Below are positions 32,754 through 42,124 of a stretch of 58,205 bases of DNA, in pieces; position 1 is the first letter of the stretch; each line of letters opens with the position of its first letter. A program made the translations under genes and the position numbers. The notes under the pieces are model-generated. The model did no database searches. It saw only the letters and a list, made by a program, of their open reading frames with translations, and was not told where the DNA came from. This DNA is from Oscillibacter sp. (GTDB taxonomy: Bacteria; Bacillota; Clostridia; Oscillospirales; Oscillospiraceae): NCBI GenBank assembly GCA_017547085.1, contig JAFYQM010000047.1, positions 1 to 58,205 on the forward strand, in the 5' to 3' direction.

Positions 32754-33796
32754 TTCCGCTGTGCCTCCAGCCGCACCAGCAGCATTTTCAATTCGCCCTC
32801 GGCATCGATGCCACGCTCGCTCTTCATACGGCGGTCCAGCACCTGACACATCTTCACCGCGTCGGCACACCACGCGGCGGTAGTCTTTTTGGCCGCCGAG
32901 AGCAGCAGCTTTGCGGGATAGTCGCTCTTCATGTCCCACAGCTCCATAAGCCAGTACTTGTCCCGTCCCGCGTCGATGGCGATGCGGGCGGTGTAAATAC
33001 GCCGCATCTGGCTGCCCAGTGCCGCTAAAATCAAAATCGGCTCCGTCTGCATCTTTAAAAGGTCGCCCAAAATGGCGGCGGCACGGTTGTAATCCCCTTG
33101 CAGCACCGCGTCCGACAGCCGAAACACCTCTGCCGAGAGGACAGGATCTGCCACCGCCTCGATGTCCTTGACGGTGATGGTCTTTCCCTTGGCGTAGGCG
33201 GCGATCTTGCTGATCTCCGGGATCAGGCCCGTCATCAATCCGCCGCAGAGGAAGATGAGATGCTCCGCCGTCTGGCGGTCGATCTCCTTGTCCAGCGCCT
33301 TGAACCGGCGGGCGATCCACACAGTCAGGTCGCTGGCGTCCTGCGCCACGAACTCCACCGTCTCCACATGGTCGGTAACCGCCTTCAGCAGCTTCTTCAG
33401 CGTGCGGTTGGGCTTGTACTCCACCGTGTCGTACACGAACACCACGCAGCAGTAGGGCGGGATATCCTCCAAAAAGGCGATCATCCTCTCCCGCTGGTCC
33501 TCGTTCAGCTTGAAGATGTCAAAATCCGTCACCACGATCAGCGTCCGCTCTGCCAGCATGGGCATCGCCTCCGCCATTTCCGAAAGAGCCTGTACCGTCA
33601 GGTCCTTTCCCTCTAACTTGTGGTAGTTGAACTCCTCGAAGCCCGTGGGGATCAGCAGCTTGCGCACTTCGCCCAGATAGTGTTCGCGGAGGTAGCTCTC
33701 CTCACCGTGGAAGATGTAGGCACAGCCCACATTGCCCGCTTTCAAATCGGCCTTGAACTTCTGAAACGCTTCATTTTTCGTCGTTTTCTTTGCCAT
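32750..33796 (-). CDS. holA: DNA polymerase III subunit delta
   Basis: Clamp-loader subunit of 348 residues. It opens with AYIFHGEESYLREHYLGEVR, then LTVQALSEMAEAMPMLAERTL and the delta-specific RNPNRTLKK-like region (YKPNRTLKKLLKAV). The helical C-domain contains DAGRDKYWLMELWDM and HTH-like ILAALGSQMRRIYTARIA. It follows comEC with a 2-bp gap and AAGGAGACTG, and overlaps the toprim gene by 4 bp. Confidence 0.93.
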   Translation of the reverse strand: MAKKTTKNEAFQKFKADLKAGNVGCAYIFHGEESYLREHYLGEVRKLLIPTGFEEFNYHKLEGKDLTVQALSEMAEAMPMLAERTLIVVTDFDIFKLNEDQRERMIAFLEDIPPYCCVVFVYDTVEYKPNRTLKKLLKAVTDHVETVEFVAQDASDLTVWIARRFKALDKEIDRQTAEHLIFLCGGLMTGLIPEISKIAAYAKGKTITVKDIEAVADPVLSAEVFRLSDAVLQGDYNRAAAILGDLLKMQTEPILILAALGSQMRRIYTARIAIDAGRDKYWLMELWDMKSDYPAKLLLSAAKKTTAAWCADAVKMCQVLDRRMKSERGIDAEGELKMLLVRLEAQRK

Positions 33797-33798
33797 TG

Positions 33799-36039
33799 TC
33801 AGTCTCCTTGCTTCGGGAATAGATGGATGCTGCCGTGCAGATCGGTGCGGTAGACGGTGCAGTTTCGCTCCGCCAGCCGCCGCAGCACCTCCTCCGAGGG
33901 ATGTCCGTAGTCATTGTCTCCGGCGCTGATGACGACCGTCTCCGGAGTCAGCGCGTCCAGTAAAACCTTTCCGGTAGAATATTTGGAACCGTGATGCCCC
34001 GCCGCAAAAATCTCGAGGTCCGGCAGGTCATAGGCCTCCAGCAGGTGCTTTTCCGTCGCGGTCTCCATATCGCCGGTGATGAGGAAGTCCCATGTTCCGG
34101 TGCTTGCCAGCGCGGACAGCCCCTGATCGTTATCGTATTGCTTGCCGCCCACCGGCGGGAATATGGTCACAGACCCGCCGCCGAGAGACAGTGTCTGCGT
34201 CGTTTCGATGATTTGTACCGCCGTGCCGTGTTTTTCGGCGGCGCGCAGGACTTCCTGCCGTGTGGAATCCTCACCGTCAGGCGGCACCAGAAGAGTTCCC
34301 ACCTCCATACGGCAGAGCAGGTCTGCCACGCCGCTGACATGATCGGCGTCGTAATGGGTCAAAATCAGATAGTCCAACTTGGGATATCCCATGGTGAGCA
34401 GTTGATCCGCCGCGATATCGCCTGCGCTGAAAAAGCTGTTGGCGCTGCCGCAGTCCACCAGCGCACAGGCGTTTTCACCAGCCAGCACGATGCTCTGGCC
34501 CTGCCCCACGTTCAGCATAACGGCATGAAGGCCATCCCGACGGTTTATGCCCAGCGCCACCGTCACCGCAAGGCTCAGTGCGGCGCAGGAAAGCGCCAGC
34601 GGCCAGCGCCTCTTTCCCTTCCCGAAGTACGCGATAGCCAATAGCAGATAGAAGAAAACCAGCCAATGCCACAGATAGGGATTGGCGGTGTAGACCGCGT
34701 GGTACGGGATCTTGGCCATGAGATGCGCCATCCAGTGGATGTATTTTGTCAGCATCTGCGGCAGGAATGCCAGCAGTGCTGCCGGTGCGTGCCAGATCAG
34801 ACCGAGGGCCACGCTTGCCAGCCCCAGCATGAACACCGCGCTGACGGCGGTCAGGCACAGCAGGTTGCTTAGGGGCGAGATCAGGCACAAGATCCCGAAA
34901 TAATACACCGAAAGCGGCGTGGAAAAGACCAGTGCGCCAAGGCTGGCGGACAGGGACGCTGCCACAAAGGTATAGACCTTTCCACGGTTCCGGTCCCAAA
35001 TCAGCCAGTGATACAGCCGCGGCGTCAGCCACAAAATGCCCGCCATGGCGGCAAAGGACAGCTGCAATCCCACCGACGCGATGGCGAAGGGGTTTTGCAG
35101 TAAAATCAGAAACAGCGCGGTCAGCAGGGAGGTTGGGCCGTCACTTTCCCGCCGCAGCAGCGGTGCCGCTAAAAACAGCGACAGCATGACACATGCCCGC
35201 ACCACGGAAGGGTTTGCGCCGGTCAGCAGCGCGTAAAACACCAGAACAGGGATGGCGCAGAGGGCCACTAACCGTTTCCGGTGCCGTCCCAAAAGCAGCA
35301 CGCACATCGTCAGTAGAAAGCCGCAGTGCATACCCGACACAGCGGTGATGTGATACAACCCCGCTTCAGACAGGTCATTTGCCGCCTGGGGAGAGAGGCC
35401 GCTGCGGTCTCCGGTCAGCAGAGCGGTGAGAAAGGCCGCCGTATCCCCGCCAAACAATTCGCTGATCTCCTGCTGCATGGCGCGGCAGAGCCGCTTGGGC
35501 AGCCAGCGGAGGGCCTCCGGGTCGCCCCTTCCGGTTTCCGGTTTGCCCCGGCTGTAACCTAAGAGAAAGATGCCTTTTGAAGTAAAGGTGGTCAGGTCCG
35601 TCTCCCGCACGCGGGCCGCGGAGCGGAAATATACATCGTCCGTCACCGTCTCACCGGGCCGCAGGCCCAGCAGCACTGCGTCGCCGTAATAGTTCACCTT
35701 GGCGGGCAGACCCTCGATGCGCACGGTGGCCTTTGCGCCGTAGTCCGTGGGTACGGCGTAGTCCGTCAAGGTCATGGTAACGGTTTGCTGGGTCTCCGCA
35801 AGGGCCTCCATGGGCTGCTGCACCTGCCGGACGTAGAGCCAGTTCCAGCCCAGCGCCAGTGATAGTACGGTGAAAATCAGCACGCCGCGACGCCGCCACC
35901 CGTCAGGCAGCAGCAAAGCACCGCAGCCGAAGAGCAGGCAAACACCCGCCAGCGGCAGCAGCCAGATATGCGGCAGCAGATACTGCGCCAGAAAGACGCC
36001 AAAGGAAAAGCTGCCGGCAAAGACAGCCAATCTTCTCAT
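33799..36039 (-). CDS. comEC: DNA internalisation competence protein ComEC
   Basis: A 746-residue polytopic membrane channel for single-stranded DNA uptake. An N-terminal membrane/OB region is followed by the competence domain (FLTALLTGDRSGLSPQAAND, YHITAVSGMHCGFLLTMCVL) and a C-terminal metallo-beta-lactamase domain (YLILTHYDADHVSGVADLL, FAAGHHGSKYSTG). All three domains look intact, so uptake competence is possible. It overlaps the upstream Xre regulator by 4 bp and is translationally coupled to it and to holA. Confidence 0.95.
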   Translation of the reverse strand: MRRLAVFAGSFSFGVFLAQYLLPHIWLLPLAGVCLLFGCGALLLPDGWRRRGVLIFTVLSLALGWNWLYVRQVQQPMEALAETQQTVTMTLTDYAVPTDYGAKATVRIEGLPAKVNYYGDAVLLGLRPGETVTDDVYFRSAARVRETDLTTFTSKGIFLLGYSRGKPETGRGDPEALRWLPKRLCRAMQQEISELFGGDTAAFLTALLTGDRSGLSPQAANDLSEAGLYHITAVSGMHCGFLLTMCVLLLGRHRKRLVALCAIPVLVFYALLTGANPSVVRACVMLSLFLAAPLLRRESDGPTSLLTALFLILLQNPFAIASVGLQLSFAAMAGILWLTPRLYHWLIWDRNRGKVYTFVAASLSASLGALVFSTPLSVYYFGILCLISPLSNLLCLTAVSAVFMLGLASVALGLIWHAPAALLAFLPQMLTKYIHWMAHLMAKIPYHAVYTANPYLWHWLVFFYLLLAIAYFGKGKRRWPLALSCAALSLAVTVALGINRRDGLHAVMLNVGQGQSIVLAGENACALVDCGSANSFFSAGDIAADQLLTMGYPKLDYLILTHYDADHVSGVADLLCRMEVGTLLVPPDGEDSTRQEVLRAAEKHGTAVQIIETTQTLSLGGGSVTIFPPVGGKQYDNDQGLSALASTGTWDFLITGDMETATEKHLLEAYDLPDLEIFAAGHHGSKYSTGKVLLDALTPETVVISAGDNDYGHPSEEVLRRLAERNCTVYRTDLHGSIHLFPKQGD

Positions 36040-36257
36040 TTTACGTTGGGCGGTGTGGGGTCGTCGGTACGGCCCAGCAGATAGTCGGTACTGACGCGGT
36101 AGTAGTCGGCCAGCTTAATGACAGCCTCCACCGGAATGGCGCGAGTCCCCTTTTCGTAGCGCCGATACACATTCGGCTGCATCCCAAGGTATTCCGCAAC
36201 GCTCTTCTGCGTTATATCATTGTCTTCCCGCAATTCATAAATCCTACGAAAATACAA
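36036..36257 (-). CDS. Xre-family regulator upstream of comEC
   Basis: A 73-residue helix-turn-helix protein (IYELREDNDITQKSVAEYLG, then MQPNVYRRYEKGTRAIPVEA and YYRVSTDYLLGRTDD). I choose the TTG at 36255-36257 because the near-ideal ribosome site GAGGTGAT sits 4 bp before it; a GTG three codons earlier overlaps that site. It overlaps comEC by ATGA, so it probably regulates this operon and itself. A perfect operator-like palindrome lies in its promoter region. Confidence 0.85.
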   Translation of the reverse strand: MYFRRIYELREDNDITQKSVAEYLGMQPNVYRRYEKGTRAIPVEAVIKLADYYRVSTDYLLGRTDDPTPPNVK

Positions 36258-36292
36258 CCAAATCACCTCGAGTTGAGGTTACCATTTGGTTG
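36254..36292 (-). promoter_or_regulatory. Hairpin covering ribosome site and start of the Xre gene
   Basis: In the mRNA, CAACCAAAT pairs with ATTTGGTTG, which includes the TTG start, and ACCTC pairs with GAGGT of the ribosome site. Both elements needed for initiation are therefore in one stem. Confidence 0.6.
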
Positions 36293-36307
36293 CTTTTTTA
36301 TGCAGAA

Positions 36308-36327
36308 AGTGAACCGTATGGTTCACT
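36308..36327. promoter_or_regulatory. Operator-like palindrome upstream of the Xre gene
   Basis: AGTGAACC-GTAT-GGTTCACT is a perfect inverted repeat with 8-bp arms. It overlaps a weak promoter (TTTACA, 17 bp, TACGGT) and is a plausible site for the Xre regulator. Confidence 0.6.
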
Positions 36328-36338
36328 AATTGATCTGT

Positions 36339-36364
36339 AAAAGGAGAGCAAATGCTCTCCTTTT
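36339..36364 (-). terminator. Terminator of recN
   Basis: AAAAGGAGAGC (36339-36349) pairs with GCTCTCCTTTT (36354-36364); on the minus strand the T-run is part of the stem end. It directly follows the recN stop. Confidence 0.85.
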
Positions 36365-36365
36365 G

Positions 36366-38048
36366 TCAAATCGTCTTTCGATAGGCCTCTGCCTCGTCCA
36401 GCAATTCGCCTGCACTCTCCAGCAGGGCCTCCGTCACCTTGGCACCGCCGGTGATGCGGGCCAGTTCCGCTTTGCGGCGGTCACGGTCCAGCTCCACCAC
36501 GCGGGTGTATGTACGGCCCTTCTCCTCTCCCTTTTCCACGGAGAAATGTACGTCTGCCATGGCTGCCAGCTGGGGCAGATGGGTCACGCACAGCACCTGC
36601 TTGCGGCGGCTGACCTGCGCCAGCTTTTCCGCCACCTTCTGGGCCGCGCGGCCGGACACACCGGTGTCCACCTCGTCAAAGACCAGCGTGCCGATGGCCT
36701 CCTGCTCTGCCAGCACGTTTTTCAGCGCCAGCATGATACGGGCCAGTTCTCCGCCGGAAGCAATTTTTGCGATGGGACGCAGATCCTCGCCCACGTTGGC
36801 GCTCATCAGGAAGCGGATCTCGTCACAGCCGTCCGGTGCAGGCTCCTTTTCCGTAAAGGCAATACAGAAACGCACCTTGTGCATGTCCAGCTCCTGCAGT
36901 TCGGTCTGGATGCGTACCTCCAGCGTCTTTGCCGCCGCCTTGCGGGCCGCGGTCAACACCGCACCTGCGGCCTTGACATCCGCCTCCGCCTGCTTTAGCT
37001 TGCGCTCCAGCAGGATGAGGGTATCGTCTGCCGTCTCGATGGCGTCCAGTTCGGTGCGGCATTTCTCCAAATACGCCAGCATGTCCTCCACGGTGGCGCC
37101 GTACTTCTTTTTGAGGCGGTACAGGGTATCTGCACGGCTCTCTACCGCGTCCAGTTCTGCGGGCGAGAAGTCAAATTCGGCCCGTTTATCCCGAACCGTC
37201 TCAGCAAGGTCATACGCTTCACAGCGCAGTTCTTCCAATCGTTTATAGAGTTCTGCAAGGTCGTCGCTTAACGTGCGGATGCCGTAGAGGGCCTCTTCCG
37301 CCTCCCGCAGCTGCGTGACCGCGCCGGAGGCACTGTCATCGCCGGAAAGGCACCAGTCTGCACCGGAAAGGGCGGAGATATACTTCTCACCGTTGCGCAG
37401 CAGATTGCGTTGGGCCGTCAATTCTTCTTCCTCGCCGGGTACCAGCTCAGCCCGTTCCAGTTCATCGATCTGGAACCGCAGGCTGTCCACACGGCGAGCC
37501 TTTTCCGCCTCGTCCATCTGCAGGGCGCGAATCTGCGCGCGCAGAGAGGACATGGTCTCGTATGCCGCGCGGTAGGCGGAAAGCTCTGCCTCCGTGCGTC
37601 CAAAGCGGTCGAGGTACACGCCGTGCTGCTCTTCGTCCAGCAGCTGCTGGCCGTCGTGCTGGCCGTGGATGTTCAGGAGATCGCCGCCGATACGCCGCAG
37701 CTGACCCACGGTGACGGGGCGGCCGTTCACGCGGCAGACGTTTTTGCCGTCGGCGTAGATCTCACGCTGCAGCAGCAGTTCACCGCCATCTTCCACGGCC
37801 ACGCCGTTTTCCGCAAGGCTTTCCATCGTTTCGGACACGCCGGAAAAGGCGGCGCTGACAAAGGCCTTTTCCGCGCCCGTGCGGATCAATTCACGGGAAG
37901 TGCGGCCGCCCAGCACCGCGCCCATGGCGTCGATGACGATGGACTTACCCGCGCCGGTCTCGCCGGTCAGGGCGTTGAAGCCGGGACGAAATAAAATGTC
38001 CGCCTCCTCAATCACCGCAATATTCTCAATATGCAGCACGTCCAGCAT
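36366..38048 (-). CDS. recN: DNA repair protein RecN
   Basis: SMC-like ATPase for double-strand break repair, 560 residues. Walker A GETGAGKSIVIDAMGAVLGG at the N-terminus, two long coiled-coil arms, ABC signature ISGGELARIMLALK-type (ASGGELARIMLALKNVL) and Walker B TLVFDEVDTGVSGRAAQKV. I choose the ATG at 38046-38048, which follows CAGGAGGGAAT and starts MLDVLHIENIAVIEE. It ends the dxs-tlyA-nadK-argR-recN series. Confidence 0.96.
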   Translation of the reverse strand: MLDVLHIENIAVIEEADILFRPGFNALTGETGAGKSIVIDAMGAVLGGRTSRELIRTGAEKAFVSAAFSGVSETMESLAENGVAVEDGGELLLQREIYADGKNVCRVNGRPVTVGQLRRIGGDLLNIHGQHDGQQLLDEEQHGVYLDRFGRTEAELSAYRAAYETMSSLRAQIRALQMDEAEKARRVDSLRFQIDELERAELVPGEEEELTAQRNLLRNGEKYISALSGADWCLSGDDSASGAVTQLREAEEALYGIRTLSDDLAELYKRLEELRCEAYDLAETVRDKRAEFDFSPAELDAVESRADTLYRLKKKYGATVEDMLAYLEKCRTELDAIETADDTLILLERKLKQAEADVKAAGAVLTAARKAAAKTLEVRIQTELQELDMHKVRFCIAFTEKEPAPDGCDEIRFLMSANVGEDLRPIAKIASGGELARIMLALKNVLAEQEAIGTLVFDEVDTGVSGRAAQKVAEKLAQVSRRKQVLCVTHLPQLAAMADVHFSVEKGEEKGRTYTRVVELDRDRRKAELARITGGAKVTEALLESAGELLDEAEAYRKTI

Positions 38049-38087
38049 GGGATTCCCTCCTGTTTTCATGAGGCTGTGGGGTAATCG

Positions 38088-38111
38088 AAAGAGGGGGCCT
38101 GCCCCCTCTTT
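38088..38111 (-). terminator. Hairpin between argR and recN
   Basis: AAAGAGGGGGC pairs with GCCCCCTCTTT around CT. The T-run is short (TTTC), so readthrough into recN is likely. Confidence 0.65.
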
Positions 38112-38117
38112 ATTGTT

Positions 38118-38567
38118 TTACAACATCGCTTTCAGTTCCTCGCAGAAGTCCTGCGCGGAATCGTTGTCCCGCATCACTAAGAACGCGGTGTCGTCACCAG
38201 CCAAAGACCCCACCATGTAGGCGATGTCCATGTTGTCCAGTGCGCTGCAGGCGGCGCTGGCAAGGCCGGGCATGGTTTTCAGCACCACGATGTTCTGGGC
38301 ATAGTCGATGCTGGTGATGCTCTCGCGGAAGATGGTACGCAGCTTCTCCGCCAGATTCAGCTTCGTGCGGTTGCCAGAGACGGCGTACTTGTATACGCCG
38401 TGGCCCATGGGCTCCTTAATGAGGTGCATTTGCTTGATGTCGCGGGAAATGGTAGCCTGCGTACTGGTCACGCCACGCTCCTGCAGGCGGGCAAGCAACT
38501 GCTCCTGCGTTTCGATGTTTTCCTGAGAAATGATTTCTAAAATCAGGTTTTGACGATTATTTTTCAC
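38118..38567 (-). CDS. argR: Arginine repressor ArgR
   Basis: A 149-residue regulator with an N-terminal winged helix (ILEIISQENIETQEQLLARL, TQATISRDIKQMHL) and a C-terminal arginine-binding, hexamerising domain (IVVLKTMPGLASAACSALDN, VGSLAGDDTAFLVMRDN). It uses GTG (38565-38567) behind GGAGGGCTG and overlaps nadK by 11 bp. In this genomic position ArgR is common in Firmicutes, where it links arginine metabolism control to the recN operon. Confidence 0.95.
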   Translation of the reverse strand: MKNNRQNLILEIISQENIETQEQLLARLQERGVTSTQATISRDIKQMHLIKEPMGHGVYKYAVSGNRTKLNLAEKLRTIFRESITSIDYAQNIVVLKTMPGLASAACSALDNMDIAYMVGSLAGDDTAFLVMRDNDSAQDFCEELKAML

Positions 38568-39438
38568 CGTTCAGCCCTCCCGGCAGCATTTTTTGCGCGA
38601 AGATCTCGCAGAAACTCTTTTCCGTCAAACGCACCAGCGTGGTGGTATAGCGGCTGCGGCGAACCGTCACCTTGTCATCAGACCGCAGCGCAAAGGCACG
38701 GCTCTCGTCCACGAACAGGTACACCGGCTTGCGGCCGTTTCGCTCTAATTCCACCGTCAGCACATGCTCCGGAGAGAGCACATAGGAGGAAAAGCGCATG
38801 TTGTGGATGCAGATGGGACAGACCACCATGGTCTGGGCTACCGGCTCCACCACTGGACCGCCCGCGGAGAGAGAATAGGCCGTGGAACCGGTGGGGGTGG
38901 AAATGATGACGCCGTCGCCTGCAATGTCCGCCAGATGGCGGCCATCGGAGGAAATTTTCAGGTGGATGACGTGGGAAATGGGGCCCTCGCGGATGACCGC
39001 GTCATTGAGGCCCAGATTGGTATAGATCTGCTTACCGTCGCGAATGACGGACACATCCAGCATCATGCGCTGCTCCAGCTGGAAATCCCAGTCCTTCAGC
39101 TTACGCAGCAAATCCAGCTCGCCCACCTCCAGCTCCGCCACGAAGCCGAGGCCGCCCATGTTGATGCCCAGCACGGGGATCTTATTCAGAGCCACCAGTT
39201 TGGCAAGGTGGAGAATGGTGCCGTCGCCACCGAAGGTGATCAGCAGGTCCGCATCCTTCAGCTCCTGCAGCAGGGGCTTCACGTCGTAGTCAGCAAAGGC
39301 ACCCTCCTTGGGGTCACGGAAGGGAGAGCAAACCACCGTCTCAAAGCCGATCTCGTGGAGGATCTTCTCCGCGGCGCGGGTGGCCTTCATGCCCCGGTCC
39401 CGGTCCGGATTGGGGCAGAGAATGATCTTCTTGCTCAT
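38557..39438 (-). CDS. nadK: NAD kinase
   Basis: A 293-residue enzyme that phosphorylates NAD to NADP. Diagnostic motifs are ITFGGDGTILHLAKLV (GGDG), GINMGGLGFVAEL, the nucleotide-binding NDAVI segment, and IISTPTGSTAYSLSAGGPVV. N- and C-termini are complete. It overlaps tlyA by 4 bp and argR by 11 bp, so the three are co-translated. Confidence 0.96.
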   Translation of the reverse strand: MSKKIILCPNPDRDRGMKATRAAEKILHEIGFETVVCSPFRDPKEGAFADYDVKPLLQELKDADLLITFGGDGTILHLAKLVALNKIPVLGINMGGLGFVAELEVGELDLLRKLKDWDFQLEQRMMLDVSVIRDGKQIYTNLGLNDAVIREGPISHVIHLKISSDGRHLADIAGDGVIISTPTGSTAYSLSAGGPVVEPVAQTMVVCPICIHNMRFSSYVLSPEHVLTVELERNGRKPVYLFVDESRAFALRSDDKVTVRRSRYTTTLVRLTEKSFCEIFAQKMLPGGLNGEK

Positions 39439-40259
39439 GTACCGCTCCCCTCCCCGTGTTCCTTCAGGGTCTGGTGTGACTCCTCCACCAGCGCCTTCAG
39501 GTCAAATGTTTTCTCCACCCACTCGCCTTTTTCGAGGAAACCGAGGTACTCGATGTTTCCCTCAGGGCCGCGGATGGGAGAATAAGTTAATCCAAGGACT
39601 GTAAAGCCGGATTCCTTTGCATGAATTAGGAAGTTTTCCAGCACTTCGAGGTGAACAGCAGGGTCACGGACCACGCCTTTTTTACCCACCTTTTCCTTAC
39701 CGGCCTCAAATTGGGGCTTCACGAGGCAGGCCACATGGCCCTGCTCCTTCAGCAGTCCGCACAGAGGCGGCAGGATCAGTTTCAGGGAGATGAAGCTGAC
39801 GTCCACGGAGGCAAAATCCAGTTCATCGGGCACTTCCTCGTGGGTCAGGTAGCGGGCGTTGGTGCGTTCCATGCACACCACCCGCTCATCGCTGCGCAGC
39901 TTCCACGCCAGCTGGCCGTAGCCTACGTCCACGGCGTAGACCTTGGACGCGCCGTTTTGCAGCATACAGTCGGTAAAGCCACCGGTGGAGGCACCGATGT
40001 CGCCGCAGATGGCACCGTTCAAATTAATGGGAAATGTGGCCATGGCCTTCTCCAGCTTCAGTCCGCCGCGGCTGACGTACCGCAGGGCGTTGCCCCGCAC
40101 CTCGATCTCCGCATCGTTCAAGACAGCGGTGCCGGGCTTGTCTACTTTCTGGCCCTTGACGTACACCAGTCCGCTCATAATGGTGGCCTGCGCTTTCTGG
40201 CGCGTCTCGATCAGTCCGCGCTCCACCAAAAGCACATCCAGCCGTGTTTTATTTGCCAT
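39435..40259 (-). CDS. tlyA: TlyA-family rRNA 2'-O-methyltransferase
   Basis: A 274-residue protein with an N-terminal S4 RNA-binding domain (RLDVLLVERGLIETRQKAQA) and an FtsJ-type methyltransferase domain (CGDIGASTGGFTDCMLQNGA, FASVDVSFISLKLIL, LVKPQFEAGKEKV). Relatives methylate rRNA, and some were named haemolysins. It overlaps the end of dxs by 11 bp and nadK by 4 bp. Confidence 0.95.
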   Translation of the reverse strand: MANKTRLDVLLVERGLIETRQKAQATIMSGLVYVKGQKVDKPGTAVLNDAEIEVRGNALRYVSRGGLKLEKAMATFPINLNGAICGDIGASTGGFTDCMLQNGASKVYAVDVGYGQLAWKLRSDERVVCMERTNARYLTHEEVPDELDFASVDVSFISLKLILPPLCGLLKEQGHVACLVKPQFEAGKEKVGKKGVVRDPAVHLEVLENFLIHAKESGFTVLGLTYSPIRGPEGNIEYLGFLEKGEWVEKTFDLKALVEESHQTLKEHGEGSGT

Positions 40260-42108
40260 GGTTGTTCGCCTCCCTCACTGCCGCGGCGATGCTGTCAGCG
40301 TCAAGACCGAAGCAATGCTCCAGTTCCGACACGCTGCCCGCCGGGGCAAAGGTTTTTCCAAGATTTTTCAGGATCAACTGCTGCGGCAGCTGTCCGCAGC
40401 TTGCCAGAATCGCGGCAATGCGCTGGCCCACACAGCCATCTGCAACGGAATCCTCCGCGATCAGCAGCAGTTTCCGTCCGCCAAAGGCGGCGCAAACGCT
40501 GTCCGTGTCCAACGGAGAAATGCGGTTCAGCTTTACAACTTCTGCTTCAATGCCTTCTGCGGCAAGGGTTTCCGCCGCTTTCAGCAAATGATTCACACCG
40601 GTGCCGTAAGCCGCCAGCGTGGCATCCTTACCCTGCCGCAGCACGGCAATTGGCTCCGCCGATGTATCGCCCGTAAAGGCACCCTCTCCCCCTCTGGGAT
40701 AGCGAATGGCCACGGGGCCATCCATTTCAAAAAGGGCCTGCCGCAGCATGCTCCGCGTCTCGGCAAAGCTGGATGGACACAGCACGGTGAAGCCGGGGAT
40801 TTCGGACAAGAACAGCGCATCGAAGCTGCCGTGGTGGGTCTCGCCGTCGGCGCCCACAAGGCCTGCACGGTCCACGCCCAGCACGATATGGTGGCCGCCA
40901 AGTGCGGTGTCGTGGATCAGCTGGTCGTAGCCACGCTGCAAAAACGTGGAATACACCGCAAACACCGGCAGCATCCCCTGACTGGCAAGGCCTGCCGTCA
41001 TGGCAACGCCATGGCCCTCGGCAATGGCAACGTCAAAAAAGCGGTCAGGGTAAGCTTTTGCAAAGGGCGCGAGGCCGGTGCCATCCGCCATGGCGGCGGT
41101 GACGGCGCAGACGCGCCGATCCTCTGCGGCACAGGCGGTCAGTTCCGCACCGAACACGGAAGAAAAGCTCTCTCCCCCGCTGGATTTGGCCTGTCCTGTC
41201 CCCTCGTCAAAGGGGCTGACGCCGTGGAACTTGCCGGGATTCTCCTCGGCGTAGGCGTAACCCTTACCCTTGACGGTGTTCACATGGACCACCACGGGGC
41301 GGTTCAGCTCCTTGGCCCATCCCAATACATCGCACAGGCGCTGCAGATCGTGGCCGTCCACGGGACCGAGGTAGGTGAAGCCCATGTCCTCAAAGAGGGT
41401 ACTGCCGGGCCAGAGAGCCTTTTTCAGCGAGGTCTTTACCCGGTGGTTGAAGCGGTACAGGGCATTTTTAGAGGGTGTTTTCCCAAAAAGACTGCGGTAC
41501 CATTTTTTGAAGTGGTAATAGGCCGGCTTGCTGCGCAGCTGGCTTAAATGGGTGGGCACCGCGCCCACGTTGGGGTTGATGGACATGCCGTTGTCGTTGA
41601 CGATGACGATCAGCGGCTCGCCGGAGGCTCCTGCGTCGTTGAGGCCCTCGTAGGCCATGCCGCCGGTCAGGGCGCCGTCACCGATCAGGGCCAGCACGCA
41701 GTGGTCCTCCCCTTTGAGGGTCCGGGCCCGGGCCATGCCCAGTGCCACGGAGACGGAGTTGGAGGCATGTCCCGCCACAAAGGCGTCGTGGATGCTCTCG
41801 TAGGGTTTGGGAAAGCCGGATAACCCTCCGAACTGCCGGAGGGTGGAAAACTGCTTCTGACGGCCTGTGAGGGCCTTGTGGACGTAGCACTGATGGCCCA
41901 CGTCAAAGACCAGCCGGTCGGAGGCGGTATCAAAGACACGGTGAATGGCTACCGTCAGTTCCACCACACCCAGATTAGAGGCAAGGTGGCCGCCAGTAGC
42001 GCTGACATGCTCGATCAGGAAGGTGCGCAGCTCCTCGCAAAGCTGCGGCAGCTGCTCCTTTGGCAATGCTTTCACATCAGATGGGGAATGAATGGTTTCG
42101 AGAATCAA
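40249..42108 (-). CDS. dxs: 1-deoxy-D-xylulose-5-phosphate synthase
   Basis: First enzyme of the MEP isoprenoid pathway, 619 residues, thiamine-diphosphate dependent. TPP-binding motif ALIGDGALTGGMAYEGLNDA, N-terminal GHQCYVHKALTGRQ, transketolase pyrimidine domain (AIAEGHGVAMTAGLA, GLVGADGETHHGSFD) and C-domain. The start is TTG (42106-42108) with GAGGAG upstream. It is 16 bp after oapA and functionally linked to ispA on the other side of the OLE RNA. Confidence 0.96.
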   Translation of the reverse strand: MILETIHSPSDVKALPKEQLPQLCEELRTFLIEHVSATGGHLASNLGVVELTVAIHRVFDTASDRLVFDVGHQCYVHKALTGRQKQFSTLRQFGGLSGFPKPYESIHDAFVAGHASNSVSVALGMARARTLKGEDHCVLALIGDGALTGGMAYEGLNDAGASGEPLIVIVNDNGMSINPNVGAVPTHLSQLRSKPAYYHFKKWYRSLFGKTPSKNALYRFNHRVKTSLKKALWPGSTLFEDMGFTYLGPVDGHDLQRLCDVLGWAKELNRPVVVHVNTVKGKGYAYAEENPGKFHGVSPFDEGTGQAKSSGGESFSSVFGAELTACAAEDRRVCAVTAAMADGTGLAPFAKAYPDRFFDVAIAEGHGVAMTAGLASQGMLPVFAVYSTFLQRGYDQLIHDTALGGHHIVLGVDRAGLVGADGETHHGSFDALFLSEIPGFTVLCPSSFAETRSMLRQALFEMDGPVAIRYPRGGEGAFTGDTSAEPIAVLRQGKDATLAAYGTGVNHLLKAAETLAAEGIEAEVVKLNRISPLDTDSVCAAFGGRKLLLIAEDSVADGCVGQRIAAILASCGQLPQQLILKNLGKTFAPAGSVSELEHCFGLDADSIAAAVREANNHGK

Positions 42109-42124
42109 TGCGCAGCACTCCTCT

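Noticed and set aside
32754..33320. N-terminal extension of the toprim protein
   Set aside because: It would run through holA in another frame; the toprim start at 32753 overlaps the holA stop in the usual ATGA manner.
39943..41547. 534-codon plus-strand frame
   Set aside because: Shadow of dxs and tlyA on the opposite strand; no recognisable domain.
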